Of a DNA stretch of 64,000 bases, positions 39,191 through 47,516 are shown one piece after another. Source of the stretch: Actinocorallia longicatena (GTDB taxonomy: Bacteria; Actinomycetota; Actinomycetes; Streptosporangiales; Streptosporangiaceae). The position numbers were made by a program, and so were the translations under genes. Every line of letters starts with the position of its first letter. Position 1 is the first letter of the stretch. The stretch is from positions 1 through 64,000 of the forward strand of contig NZ_BAAAUV010000032.1 of the NCBI RefSeq assembly GCF_039534125.1, written 5' to 3'. The notes below the pieces were generated by a model that saw only the letters and a program-made list of their open reading frames with translations, did not search any database and was not told the DNA's origin.

Positions 39191-40579
39191 CTAGCAGCCG
39201 ATGAGCTGGACGGCGAGGAACTTCTCGACCTGGTCGAGGGCGATGCGCTCCTGCTTCATGGTGTCGCGCTCGCGGATCGTCACGGCATGGTCCTCGAGGG
39301 TGTCGAAGTCGACCGTGATGCAGAACGGGGTGCCGATCTCGTCCTGGCGGCGGTAGCGGCGGCCGATGGCGCCCGCGTCGTCGAAGTCGACGTTCCAGTG
39401 CTTGCGCAGCGCCGCGGCGAGGTCGCGGGCCTTCGGGCTGAGGTCGGAGTTGCGGGACAGCGGCAGCACCGCGACCTTGACGGGCGCCAGGCGCGGGTCG
39501 AGACGCAGCGAGGTCCTGGTCTCCATGACGCCCTTGGCGTTGGGGGCCTGGTCCTCGGTGTAGGCGTCCATGAGGAAGGTGAGCATGGCGCGGTCCACAC
39601 CGGCCGCGGGCTCGATGACGAACGGGGTGTAGCGCTCGCCGGTCGCCTGGTCGAAGAAGTTGAGCTCCTTGCCGGAGGCGGCCGAGTGGGCCTTCAGGTC
39701 GTAGTCGGTGCGGTTGGCGATGCCCTCGAGCTCGCCCCACTCGCTGCCCTGGAAGCCGAAGCGGTACTCGATGTCGACGGTGCGCTTGGAGTAGTGCGAG
39801 AGCTTCTCGGCGGCGTGCTCGTAGAAGCGCAGGTTCTCCTCACGGATGCCCAGATCGCGGTACCAGCCCATCCGGTAGTCGATCCAGTACTGGTGCCACT
39901 CCTCGTCGGTGCCGGGCTTGACGAAGAACTCCATCTCCATCTGCTCGAACTCGCGGGTCCGGAAGATGAAGTTGCCGGGGGTGATCTCGTTGCGGAACGA
40001 CTTGCCGATCTGGCCGATGCCGAACGGGACCTTGCGGCGGGCGGCGGTCTCGACGTTGTTGTAGTTGATGAAGATGCCCTGGGCGGTCTCGGGCCGCAGG
40101 TAGGCCAGGCCGGAGGCGTCCTCGACCGGGCCGAGGTAGGTCTTGAGCAGGCCGCTGAACTGGCGGGGCTCGGTGAAGGTGCCCTTGTTGCCGCAGTTCG
40201 GGCAGTTGAGGTCGGCGAGGCCGTTCTCCGGCTCCTTGCCGTTCTTCTCCTCGAACGCCTCGATGAGGTGGTCGGCGCGGAACCGCTTGTGGCAGCTCTG
40301 GCACTCGGTCAGCGGGTCGGTGAAGGTCTCGACATGGCCGCTGGCCTCCCAGACCTCGCGGTTGAGGATGACGCAGGAGTCGAGGCCGACGACGTCGTCG
40401 CGGCCCTGCACCATGGACTTCCACCACTGGCGCTTGACGTTGTTCTTCAGCTCGACGCCGAGCGGGCCGTAGTCCCAGCTCGCGCGCAGGCCCCCGTAGA
40501 TCTCACTGGAGGGGAAGACGATGCCCCGCTTCTGCGAGAGCGAGACGATCTTTTCCATCACATCTGAACGGCGGGCCAT
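39191..40579 (-). CDS. glyS: Glycyl-tRNA synthetase (alpha2 type)
   Basis: 462 residues. Class II synthetase motifs are present: motif 1 region SSEIYGGLRASWDYGPLGVE, motif 2 IGKSFRNEITPGNFIFRTRE, motif 3 GVDRAMLTFLMDAY. A zinc pair CQSC with CPNC near residues 93-130 and the C-terminal anticodon-binding domain (VKVAVLPLSRN) complete the eukaryote/actinobacterial single-chain type. It charges tRNA-Gly. No T-box leader is recognisable in the roughly 100 bases upstream. Confidence 0.97.
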   Translation of the reverse strand: MARRSDVMEKIVSLSQKRGIVFPSSEIYGGLRASWDYGPLGVELKNNVKRQWWKSMVQGRDDVVGLDSCVILNREVWEASGHVETFTDPLTECQSCHKRFRADHLIEAFEEKNGKEPENGLADLNCPNCGNKGTFTEPRQFSGLLKTYLGPVEDASGLAYLRPETAQGIFINYNNVETAARRKVPFGIGQIGKSFRNEITPGNFIFRTREFEQMEMEFFVKPGTDEEWHQYWIDYRMGWYRDLGIREENLRFYEHAAEKLSHYSKRTVDIEYRFGFQGSEWGELEGIANRTDYDLKAHSAASGKELNFFDQATGERYTPFVIEPAAGVDRAMLTFLMDAYTEDQAPNAKGVMETRTSLRLDPRLAPVKVAVLPLSRNSDLSPKARDLAAALRKHWNVDFDDAGAIGRRYRRQDEIGTPFCITVDFDTLEDHAVTIRERDTMKQERIALDQVEKFLAVQLIGC

Positions 40580-40682
40580 GATGTTGTCTCCAGCTGAAAC
40601 CCCGGTGATTGAACGGGTTTGAGTCTAGGGCACTGGGGTAGGCGACCAACGCGAATAACCCAGCGCGGCGGGTGGCGGACTC

Positions 40683-41879
40683 TCAGTAGACCAGACCGTC
40701 GACCATGTTGCTGTCGACGTTGAGCTTCACTCCGCCGTGTTTCTCGGTGTGTCCGCCACGGTACTGCTTGATGCGCCGGTGCGTGGCCCACCAGGTGTCG
40801 GGCAGGTAGGGGCTGCCGGTGGTGCGGGCCTTGCCGTCCCAGTGGGCGAACCAGACGGCGTTCGGCTTCTTGATGCCGGTGGCCCGGCCGAGGTCGCGGA
40901 TGCCCGATCCCGCGCTGCTGTAGACGCCCGACTTGTACCTGAGTTCGTGCAGCCGCCGGGTCCAGGCGTGCAGGAAGGTCATGACGGCCGTCCGGCAGGC
41001 GGTGTCGTCGCTGTCGTAGTTCTCCATGTCGAAGTAGATCGGCTTCTTCCTGGGGATGCCGAAGTACCGGGCCCTGGCGACGGCGTCGCCCGCGGCGGCG
41101 CGGCCCTGCTCGGCCGCCTCCTTGGCCTTGAACCTGGTCCGGTAGCCGGTGCAGGGCGCCTGGAGCCCGACGTAGGTGGGGATCAGCCGGTAGCCGTACT
41201 GGCGGACGGAGCGGATCCACGAGGCGGACAGGTTGTACTGGGAGCAGCCGCGGGCGGCGCCCCCGATGTAGATGTTGGCGACCGCGTAGGCCTGGCGGAA
41301 GGCGCGCATGGTCGACAGCAGCGGCGCGGCGCAGGTGTCGAAGCCGGGCCCTGTGGCCCAGGCCCTGCGCCCGACGGTCCCGGGCTCCTCGGGCGGCGCC
41401 GCCTCGGTCCTGCCGGGCCCCGCGGACGCCGCCCGCAGGGTGCTCTCGAGCAGGTCCCTGCGCTCGCCGTAGACCCCGGTGATCCTGACCCCGGCCTCGG
41501 GGAGGTCGATCCGCGCCTCCCCCGAGGGGCCGTCCTCGATCCGCAGCGACGACAGCCGCCGCCGGGCCGCCGCCCGCCGCCGCCCGCCGTCGCTCGCGAT
41601 CGGCGTCAGCTGGACGGCCTCGGTCCTGCCGACGATCCGCGCGGGACAGTCCTGCTCCCCCCGCGGGACGCCCACGTAGATGGCGTGCTCGTCGAACCGC
41701 ACACAGCGGGTGGGTTCGGCCGCCAGGTCGTAGACGCGCCAGCCGGCCGGTACCGGCAGCTCGAGCCCGCCGTAGGTGACCGTGGGCCGTTCGTGCACCC
41801 GCGCCGAGGCCGCCGCCTGAAGATCGGGCGCCAGGACCGCGAGCCCCAGGAGACCGATGGACAACGCCGCGCAGCGCAT
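40683..41879 (-). CDS. Secreted DUF1906 glycoside-hydrolase-like protein
   Basis: 398 residues. Signal peptide (MRCAALSIGLLGLAVLAPDL, cleavage near residue 25), an N-terminal domain of about 130 residues, then a C-terminal DUF1906 domain: FDTCAAPLLSTMRAF, IYIGGAARGC, YGYRLIPTYVGLQ, KPIYFDMENYD and YSSAGSGIRDL. DUF1906 is the Rv2525c-like TIM-barrel family, thought to act on cell-wall glycans; the E/D of FDMENY lie where an active site would be. It acts outside the cell. The N-terminal domain is not recognised. Confidence 0.85.
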   Translation of the reverse strand: MRCAALSIGLLGLAVLAPDLQAAASARVHERPTVTYGGLELPVPAGWRVYDLAAEPTRCVRFDEHAIYVGVPRGEQDCPARIVGRTEAVQLTPIASDGGRRRAAARRRLSSLRIEDGPSGEARIDLPEAGVRITGVYGERRDLLESTLRAASAGPGRTEAAPPEEPGTVGRRAWATGPGFDTCAAPLLSTMRAFRQAYAVANIYIGGAARGCSQYNLSASWIRSVRQYGYRLIPTYVGLQAPCTGYRTRFKAKEAAEQGRAAAGDAVARARYFGIPRKKPIYFDMENYDSDDTACRTAVMTFLHAWTRRLHELRYKSGVYSSAGSGIRDLGRATGIKKPNAVWFAHWDGKARTTGSPYLPDTWWATHRRIKQYRGGHTEKHGGVKLNVDSNMVDGLVY

Positions 41880-41950
41880 GCTCTACCCCCGTGTCGATGA
41901 CGCCTTGATCACCGGACACGCCGAGGGGGAAACGACGGCAGATCGATCCT

Positions 41951-42229
41951 TCACCCGGGCTTGACGACCTCGTAGGCACCGGCTTCGTCGATCGCGAGCG
42001 TCGAGAGGGGGATGAAGGCGAGCCTGACGTCCCAGGCGCCGAGGGCCCGGCGGTAGAAGCCGGCGCCGTCCCATTCGGTGATCAGTGCCCACAGGTCGGG
42101 CTCGTCCGCGTTGCGCCCGAGCCGCCCGTAGCGGAAGCCCGGGGAGGCCTCCAGGGCGGTCAGCACGGGGCCGATCCTGGTGAGGAAGTCGTCGGCGTCG
42201 GGGACGCGGTAGCGGGTAATCGCGATCAC
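41951..42229 (-). CDS. Small antibiotic-biosynthesis-monooxygenase-fold (ABM-like) protein
   Basis: 92 residues: IAITRYRVP, FLTRIGPVLTALEASPGFRYGRLGRN, LWALITEWDGAGFYRRAL, ferredoxin-like fold typical of ABM/DUF3291-type dimers. No substrate can be inferred. Divergent from the next small membrane protein gene. Confidence 0.75.
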   Translation of the reverse strand: MIAITRYRVPDADDFLTRIGPVLTALEASPGFRYGRLGRNADEPDLWALITEWDGAGFYRRALGAWDVRLAFIPLSTLAIDEAGAYEVVKPG

Positions 42230-42324
42230 GCCAGCAGTGTTTCACCTTCCCCGGCCGGAGCGGCTCCGCATGTCAGGCCCCCCGCATCGCGCGTCCCGGG
42301 GTCCGGGCCTGGCACTCTGGACGG

Positions 42325-42600
42325 ATGAGCCTGCGTGATGCGGTGGAGCGGAACAGCGCCACCCCCGTCGTCTTCCTGCACCAGCTCCCCCGGTGGGTGC
42401 TGCCCCTGACGGTGGCGGCGCTGATGCTGGTCGGCCTGGTCGTGCGCGGCCCGTGGGGCACGGTCTGCCTCACCGTCCTCGCGCTCTTCCTCGGCTGGTT
42501 CTTCTACCTGTCCTGGCCCCGGCTCGACCTGACCGAGCGGCTGCTGCGGGTGGCCGCGCTGGCGCTGCTGGTCGCCTTCGCCGCGGGTGATCTCATCTGA
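42325..42600 (+). CDS. Small two-helix membrane protein (DUF6703-like)
   Basis: 91 residues: hydrophilic N-terminus (MSLRDAVERNSATPVVFLHQ), two long hydrophobic segments (LPLTVAALMLVGLVV and VCLTVLALFLGWFFYLSW) and a third shorter one. It stops two bases before the znuA promoter box. It looks like the actinobacterial DUF6703 family; function unknown. Its end directly abuts the Zur box, so its transcript probably runs into or ends at znuA. Confidence 0.75.
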   Translation: MSLRDAVERNSATPVVFLHQLPRWVLPLTVAALMLVGLVVRGPWGTVCLTVLALFLGWFFYLSWPRLDLTERLLRVAALALLVAFAAGDLI

Positions 42601-42602
42601 TT

Positions 42603-42632
42603 TTGACAACGGTTTTCATTTTGCCCGATACT
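42603..42632 (+). promoter_or_regulatory. znuA promoter with Zur-like box; likely leaderless mRNA
   Basis: TTGACA (42603-42608) and GATACT (42627-42632) with an 18-base spacer. The palindrome TGACAACGGTTTTCA (42604-42618), of the TGAnAA/TTnTCA type used by actinobacterial Zur, covers the -35. The expected transcription start, six to seven bases after the -10, falls on the znuA ATG at 42639, and there is no ribosome binding site. The mRNA is therefore probably leaderless. Confidence 0.65.
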
Positions 42633-42638
42633 GGGCGA

Positions 42639-43562
42639 ATGAACCGTCGTGCCCTGATCGCCGCCTCCCTCACCGCCGCCCTCCTCACCACCACCGCGGC
42701 CTGCGGGGGCGGGGCCGATTCCGCGGACGGCAGACTGCCGGTCGTCGCCTCCTTCTATCCGGTCGCCTGGCTGGCCGAGCGGATCGGCGGGGCGAACGTC
42801 TCCGTCTCGACGCTCACCAAGCCCGGCGCGGAACCCCATGACCTGGAGCTGTCGCCCCGGCAGGTGGCCCAGATCACCGACACGAAGCTCACCGTCTACG
42901 TGAAGGGCGTCCAGCCCGCGGTGGACGACGCGGTCTCCCAGCACGCCGGGGACCGCGCCCTGGACGCCGCCTCCCTGGTCAAGACCCTTCCGGCCGCCCC
43001 CGAACCGGAGGGAGAGGAAGAGGAGGAGGGCCACGCCGACGTCGCCTACGACCCGCACGTCTGGCTCGACCCGGCCCGGATGGCGGTCATCGCCACGGCG
43101 CTCGGCGACAGGCTGGCCGAGGCCGACCCGGGCCACGCCGCCGGCTACAAGGCGGACGCCGCCAAGCTGGCCTCCGAGCTGACCGCGCTGGACGGCGCCT
43201 TCGCCGGTGGCCTGAAGAACTGCACGGCCAGGGAGTTCGTCACCGCGCACTCCGCCTTCGGCTACCTCGCCGACCGCTACGGGCTGAAGCAGATCGGGAT
43301 CGCGGGCATCGACCCCGAGGCCGAGCCGTCCCCCCGGCGGCTCGCCGAGCTCCGCGACGAGATCAAGCGGACCGGTGTGACCACGGTCTTCACCGAGACC
43401 CTGGTCAGTCCCAAGATCGCCCAGACGCTCGCCGACTCCGCCGGGGTCGAGACCGCGGTCCTCGACCCGGTCGAGGGCGTGCGGCCGGGCAGCTCCGACG
43501 ACTACCTGACGATCCAGAACAGGAACCTGTCCGCCCTCGGGACGGCACTCGGCTGCAAGTGA
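42639..43562 (+). CDS. znuA: ABC transporter zinc-binding lipoprotein ZnuA
   Basis: 307 residues. Lipoprotein signal peptide ending TTTAAC. GAEPHDLELSP and DPHVWLDP hold zinc-ligand His residues, TAHSAFGYL the third, ETLVSPKIA the Glu region. A short acidic/His loop (EGEEEEEGHAD) precedes DPHVW, as is usual in zinc-specific proteins. It captures zinc outside the membrane for ZnuBC. First gene of znuA-C-B-zur, under a Zur-like box. Confidence 0.92.
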   Translation: MNRRALIAASLTAALLTTTAACGGGADSADGRLPVVASFYPVAWLAERIGGANVSVSTLTKPGAEPHDLELSPRQVAQITDTKLTVYVKGVQPAVDDAVSQHAGDRALDAASLVKTLPAAPEPEGEEEEEGHADVAYDPHVWLDPARMAVIATALGDRLAEADPGHAAGYKADAAKLASELTALDGAFAGGLKNCTAREFVTAHSAFGYLADRYGLKQIGIAGIDPEAEPSPRRLAELRDEIKRTGVTTVFTETLVSPKIAQTLADSAGVETAVLDPVEGVRPGSSDDYLTIQNRNLSALGTALGCK

Positions 43563-43568
43563 GCGACA

Positions 43569-44333
43569 ATGGAAACCATGACGGATGCCGTTTTCGAACT
43601 CCATGACGGGCATGTACGGCTCGACGGCAGGGAGATCCTCTCCGGAATCGACCTGACGATCCGCGAGGGCGAGGTCGTGGCCCTGCTCGGCGCGAACGGC
43701 TCCGGCAAGTCCACCTTGGTCAGGGCCCTGCTGGGGCTGATTCCGCTGAGCTCGGGACGGCGGGCGGTCTTCGGGTCGCCGAAGATCTCCGACTGGGGCC
43801 GGATCGGCTATGTCCCGCAGCGTCTGGAGGTCGGCGGCGGTGTGCCCTCGACCGTCCGGGAGATCGTCTCCTCGGGCAGGATCGCCCGCCAGTCCCGTTT
43901 CCGGCTCACCTCCAAGGCCGACCGGGCCGCGGTCGACCGGGCGCTGGCCGCGACCGGGATCGCCGGTCTCGCCCGGCGGAGCGCGTCGCGGCTGTCGGGC
44001 GGCCAGCAGCAGCGGGTGCTGATCGCCCGCGCCCTGGCCGGAGAGCCCGACGTCCTGATCATGGACGAGCCGCTGGCGGGCGTGGACGCCGCCAACCAGG
44101 ACGCCCTGGCCTCGACCCTCGCCGGCCTCGTCGCGCAGGGGCGCACCGTCGTCCTGGTCCTGCACGAGCTCGGGCCGCTGGCCCCGCTGATCACCCGGAG
44201 CGTCGTCCTCGACCACGGCCGGGTGGTCCACCGGGGCGAGCCCCCCGAGCCGACCGGGGCCTGCGCCGAGCCGGGCCACGACCATCTCCACCCGCACGCC
44301 CCGGTGGGCGCCCCCTCCGTCTGGAAAGCCTGA
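43569..44333 (+). CDS. znuC: Zinc ABC transporter ATPase ZnuC
   Basis: 254 residues (ATG 43569; second ATG 43578). Walker A GANGSGKST, signature LSGGQQQR, Walker B LIMDEPLAGVD, H-loop VLHEL. The C-terminus ends in a His-bearing tail (GHDHLHPHAPVGAP), which may sense or bind zinc. It powers ZnuB. Its stop overlaps the znuB start. Confidence 0.93.
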   Translation: METMTDAVFELHDGHVRLDGREILSGIDLTIREGEVVALLGANGSGKSTLVRALLGLIPLSSGRRAVFGSPKISDWGRIGYVPQRLEVGGGVPSTVREIVSSGRIARQSRFRLTSKADRAAVDRALAATGIAGLARRSASRLSGGQQQRVLIARALAGEPDVLIMDEPLAGVDAANQDALASTLAGLVAQGRTVVLVLHELGPLAPLITRSVVLDHGRVVHRGEPPEPTGACAEPGHDHLHPHAPVGAPSVWKA

Positions 44334-45211
44334 TGCTCGCCTACGACTTCATGCGGCGGGCCCTGCTCGCCGCGATCCTCATCGGGCTGGCCGCCCCCGC
44401 CGTGGGGACCTTCATCGTGCAGCGCAGGCTGGCGCTGCTCGGCGACGGGATCGGGCACATCGCCCTGACCGGCGTCGCGTTCGGCCTGGTCACCAGCACC
44501 TCACCGGTCCTGGGCGCGGTGATCGTCTCGGCGCTCGGCGCGATCGCGATCGAGCTGCTGCGCACCCGCGGCAGGACCGGCGGCGACGTCGCGCTGGCCC
44601 TGCTGTTCTACGGGGGCCTGGCCGGCGGCGTGCTCGTCACGAACTTCGCGCCGGGCGGCAGCACCTCGAACCTGCTGGCCTATCTGTTCGGCTCGATCAG
44701 CAGCGTCTCAGGGCAGGACCTGTGGGTGATCGGCGGGCTGGTCGCGGCCGTGCTCGCCCTGCTCGCGGTGTTCGGGCGGGAGCTGTTCCTGCTCTGCCAG
44801 GACGAGGAGGTCGCCCGCGCGTCCGGGGTGCCCGTCCGCTTCCTCAGCATGCTGCTGGCCGTCACCGCCGCCCTGACGATCGTCGTGGCGATGCGGGTGG
44901 TCGGGCTGCTGCTGGTCAGCGCCCTCATGGTGGTGCCGGTGGCGGCGTCCCAGCAGCTCACCCGCGGTTTCCGGGCGACGGCCGGGCTGGCGATGATCTT
45001 CGGTGTGCTGGCCGCGGTCGGCGGCCTGGCCGGTTCGTACCAGTTCAGCACCGGCGAGGTGAACATCTCCCCCGGGCCCGCGATCGTCATGGTCGCGCTG
45101 GGCCTGTTCGTGCTGGCCTCGCTGGGGGGACTGCTCCTGCGACGGCGGGGACCCGGACGGGTAGGGTCTGGGGCATCCGATCCCCTTCCGTCGACGGAGG
45201 CCTCCAGATGA
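44333..45211 (+). CDS. znuB: Zinc ABC transporter permease ZnuB
   Basis: 292 residues with about eight or nine membrane segments; family motifs LALLGDGIGHIALTGVAFGL, RTGGDVALALLFYGGLAGG and VSALMVVPVAASQQL match ABC-3 (ZnuB/MntB) permeases. The tail is Gly/Arg-rich and ends within the ribosome binding site region of zur. Its stop overlaps the zur start (ATGA). Confidence 0.94.
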   Translation: MLAYDFMRRALLAAILIGLAAPAVGTFIVQRRLALLGDGIGHIALTGVAFGLVTSTSPVLGAVIVSALGAIAIELLRTRGRTGGDVALALLFYGGLAGGVLVTNFAPGGSTSNLLAYLFGSISSVSGQDLWVIGGLVAAVLALLAVFGRELFLLCQDEEVARASGVPVRFLSMLLAVTAALTIVVAMRVVGLLLVSALMVVPVAASQQLTRGFRATAGLAMIFGVLAAVGGLAGSYQFSTGEVNISPGPAIVMVALGLFVLASLGGLLLRRRGPGRVGSGASDPLPSTEASR

Positions 45212-45594
45212 CCACTGCCAGACGCGACGCCGTACGCCGCGCCTTGGCCGTCAGCGAGGGCTTCCGCAGCGCTCAGGACATCTACGCCCTCCTCCGCGCC
45301 GAGGGTTCCAAGATCGGACTGACGACCGTCTACCGCGCCCTCCAGGCCCTGTCCGACGCCGGTGAGGTCGACGTCCTGCGGACCGACGAGGGCGAGGCCG
45401 TCTACCGGGCCTGCACGACCGGCGACCACCACCACCATCTGGTCTGCCGCTCCTGCGGGAAGACGGTCGAGGTGGCGGGTCCCGCGGTGGAGCGATGGGC
45501 CGACCAGGTCGGCGCGGAGCACGGTTTCACGGACATGACCCACACTCTGGAGATCTTCGGCACCTGCGCGGACTGCGCGGCCGCGAAGGCCTGA
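45208..45594 (+). CDS. zur: Fur-family zinc uptake regulator Zur
   Basis: 128 residues with GGAGG upstream. Winged-helix N-terminus (RRALAVSEGFRSAQDIYALL, TTVYRALQAL), then the metal segment GDHHHHLVCRSCG and the C-terminal CADC. The two CxxC pairs form the structural zinc site, while HHHH and an Asp/His near AEHGF fit a regulatory site. With zinc bound it should repress the upstream promoter, so the operon represses itself. Zur rather than Fur is chosen from the znu context. Confidence 0.92.
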   Translation: MTTARRDAVRRALAVSEGFRSAQDIYALLRAEGSKIGLTTVYRALQALSDAGEVDVLRTDEGEAVYRACTTGDHHHHLVCRSCGKTVEVAGPAVERWADQVGAEHGFTDMTHTLEIFGTCADCAAAKA

Positions 45595-45606
45595 GCCGGG
45601 GAACGC

Positions 45607-45640
45607 GAAAGGGCGGCGAGCCTTTGCTCGCCGCCCTTTC
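45607..45640. terminator. Terminator after zur
   Basis: Perfect 15-bp stem GAAAGGGCGGCGAGC / GCTCGCCGCCCTTTC with a CTTT loop. It lies between convergent zur and the next minus-strand gene and can serve both. Confidence 0.85.
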
Positions 45641-45680
45641 CCCGTCCTGTCCGAGGGACCGGAGAATTCTTATATACGCC

Positions 45681-46277
45681 TTACAGGGGCTGAGGGTTGC
45701 CCTTCTTGCCCGCGCCCTTGCCCCACTCGAGGACCTCCCACTTGAGTCCCTTGATGTGGCCCTCGCTGGAGCCGGCGTTGTACTTGCTCTTCGGGGTCTT
45801 CCCGTCGAGCAGGTAACGGAAAGTGTAGGTGTCGAGGTCGAGCATGACGCCCCTGTGGGACGGGCTGCCCGGGCCGCGGTCGCCCACGAAGCCGGTAATG
45901 GAACGGCCGTTGGCGGAGACCTTCACCTTGGTGCCGAGCGGCCAGCTCGGGGAGGCGAACAGGCCCTTCTGCATGGCCCTGCCACTGGCGGGGGCGCCGG
46001 TGTCGCCGTTGATGCCGGAACCGTCGTCCCAGAAGTAGGAGGCGGTGGTGGAGCCGGACAGCAGGGCCTTGGTCCTGGCGACCTGCTTCTTCGCGCCGGC
46101 CTCCTGCTTCTTGGCGGCGGAGGCGCCGGCCTTGGGGGCGACGGCGGCCTTCTTCGGAGCGCCGGCGGCGTCCGTGGCCTGGGAGACGTCATGGGAGTTC
46201 GCCACGAGTCCCGCGGTGAGCGCGGCCACGAGGGTGGCGCTACCGGCGACGGACAGGGTGAGGGCTCGCTTCTGCAC
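45681..46277 (-). CDS. Secreted RlpA-like double-psi beta-barrel protein
   Basis: 198 residues from GTG 46277 with AAAGGA upstream; a frame open to 46409 adds an unlikely Arg-rich stretch. Signal peptide (KRALTLSVAGSATLVAALTAG), a Lys/Ala-rich linker, then a domain with GTKVKVSANGRSITGFVGDRGP and RGVMLDLD, matching the RlpA/DPBB fold (G-T-x-V-x-V..., D-R-G-P). RlpA-type proteins bind or cut peptidoglycan glycan strands. The catalytic Asp of RlpA transglycosylases is present in GDRGP. Acts at the cell wall; exact activity unknown. Confidence 0.75.
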   Translation of the reverse strand: MQKRALTLSVAGSATLVAALTAGLVANSHDVSQATDAAGAPKKAAVAPKAGASAAKKQEAGAKKQVARTKALLSGSTTASYFWDDGSGINGDTGAPASGRAMQKGLFASPSWPLGTKVKVSANGRSITGFVGDRGPGSPSHRGVMLDLDTYTFRYLLDGKTPKSKYNAGSSEGHIKGLKWEVLEWGKGAGKKGNPQPL

Positions 46278-46611
46278 GGAAATCCTTTGTTCTGCGGACA
46301 GGACAGGCCCGTCAAGGCGCGGGAAAACCCGGGGGCGCCATGAGAGAGACGGGGCCTTGCGCAGCCATACGCGCTTGGCGCGGTGCGCTGACGCGACTTC
46401 GAGTCGCAAACCAACTTGGGACGAGAGAGATCAGTTCTGAGGCGCTCTCGCCTGGATAACCGTCAGTTAACCCGACGCGTCAAGGAATGCCAAACCAGAG
46501 CTTGACCAACCGTATGCGAACGGTCGTTCAAACCCTTGCCGGCCAAGGGCTTTACACAAAGAAAACCGCCCCGGCAAAGTTTTGCCGGGGCGGTGAACGA
46601 CAGGTATGTAA
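46278..46611 (-). promoter_or_regulatory. Promoter and long structured 5' leader of the RlpA-like gene
   Basis: 334 bases with no gene. On the minus strand TTGACG (46478-46483) and TTATCC (46454-46459), spacer 18, is a candidate promoter, which would give a leader of about 170 bases. It contains the hairpin GCGACT CGA AGTCGC and a C-rich GGG-TTTT-CCC stem. It does not match the c-di-AMP (ydaO) riboswitch motif I know, which often lies upstream of cell-wall hydrolases in actinobacteria. The right part (46557-46611) is the terminator tail and 3' end of the next gene. Confidence 0.45.
46565..46594 (-). terminator. Rho-independent terminator of the septum-formation-like gene
   Basis: 14-bp stem ACCGCCCCGGCAAA / TTTGCCGGGGCGGT, followed on the minus strand by TTTTCTTTGTG. 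It lies 17 bases past the stop at 46612. Confidence 0.85.
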
Positions 46612-47418
46612 TTAGAGGGTCGGCAGTTTCGGGCCGAGATCGCTGGTCGAGGCCACGATGCTGCAGAGCACGCGGTTGGAGCCGGAGCTCTTCCAGCCGA
46701 CGGCGTCATTGGAGAAGTAGGCGATCCCGAAATTGGGGTCCCTCTTCTCCAGCGCCCGGTAGCTGGCCGGGTTCTTCTGCGCCCACGCCTTGCCCTTGCT
46801 CTGGCAGCGGTCGAGGATCGTCTTGCTGAGCGGGTAGGAGCCGGTCATCGTGAACTCGGCGAACACCTCGGCGTTGTGCGGCTGCGCGCACGGGATCGCC
46901 TTGACCTCGCGGACGGTCTGGGACGTGTCGCCCTGGCCGAGGGTGTTCTTGTAGCAGTCGCCGACCCGCAGGCTCATCGGGTCGAACTGGCCGGCCTTGG
47001 TGATCCCCTTGTCCTTGTCCCGGTCGGGGTCGTCGAGGCCGTCGAGGCCCTTGACCGCCGCGTTGCCGCCGAGGCTGAGCGCGACCTTGATCACGATGCC
47101 GACGACGATCAGGCCGGCGATGCCGAGGCAGCCCACGAGCTTGCTCTTCCCGCCACCACCGCCGTGCGAGCCCTGCGGCGGGGGCGGGAAGCCACCGGCC
47201 TGCTGCTGGAAGGGGTCGCCCCCGGGGAAGGGCGGCGGCGTCTGCGGGGGCGGGAAGCCGCCCTGCTGGCCCTGATGGGCCGGGGGCGGCGGGTATCCGC
47301 CGGGCTGCCCCTGCTGAGGCTGACCGTACGGCTGCGGCTGCCCATACGGCGAAGCGGGCTGCTGCTGGCCGTAGGGGTCAAAAGGCGGGGGCTGCGAACC
47401 CGGTGGGGGGTAGCTCAT
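46612..47418 (-). CDS. Membrane protein with Pro/Gln/Gly-rich N-terminus and septum-formation-type domain
   Basis: 268 residues from ATG 47418. Residues 1-90 are a Pro/Gln/Gly-rich low-complexity segment facing the cytoplasm, then one membrane helix (VGCLGIAGLIVVGIVIKV) and an outside domain with VGDCYKN, IPCAQPHNAEVFAEFTM and further cysteines, which looks like the Septum_form/DUF4190-associated domain. Such proteins cluster at division or growth sites. Role not proven. Confidence 0.78.
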   Translation of the reverse strand: MSYPPPGSQPPPFDPYGQQQPASPYGQPQPYGQPQQGQPGGYPPPPAHQGQQGGFPPPQTPPPFPGGDPFQQQAGGFPPPPQGSHGGGGGKSKLVGCLGIAGLIVVGIVIKVALSLGGNAAVKGLDGLDDPDRDKDKGITKAGQFDPMSLRVGDCYKNTLGQGDTSQTVREVKAIPCAQPHNAEVFAEFTMTGSYPLSKTILDRCQSKGKAWAQKNPASYRALEKRDPNFGIAYFSNDAVGWKSSGSNRVLCSIVASTSDLGPKLPTL

Positions 47419-47516
47419 GGTCGCGCACAATATCGACTAAGGCTGACATTTCCCAACATGGACGCCGCGCTCCGACTCATGGCATAAAAGACCACTTACC
47501 GAGAGGTGGTCCCCCC

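Noticed and set aside
40580..40682. T-box riboswitch upstream of glyS
   Set aside because: The gap is about 100 bases with no T-box sequence or specifier stem visible.
46278..46480. c-di-AMP (ydaO) riboswitch upstream of the RlpA-like gene
   Set aside because: The conserved ydaO sequence elements I know are not there.
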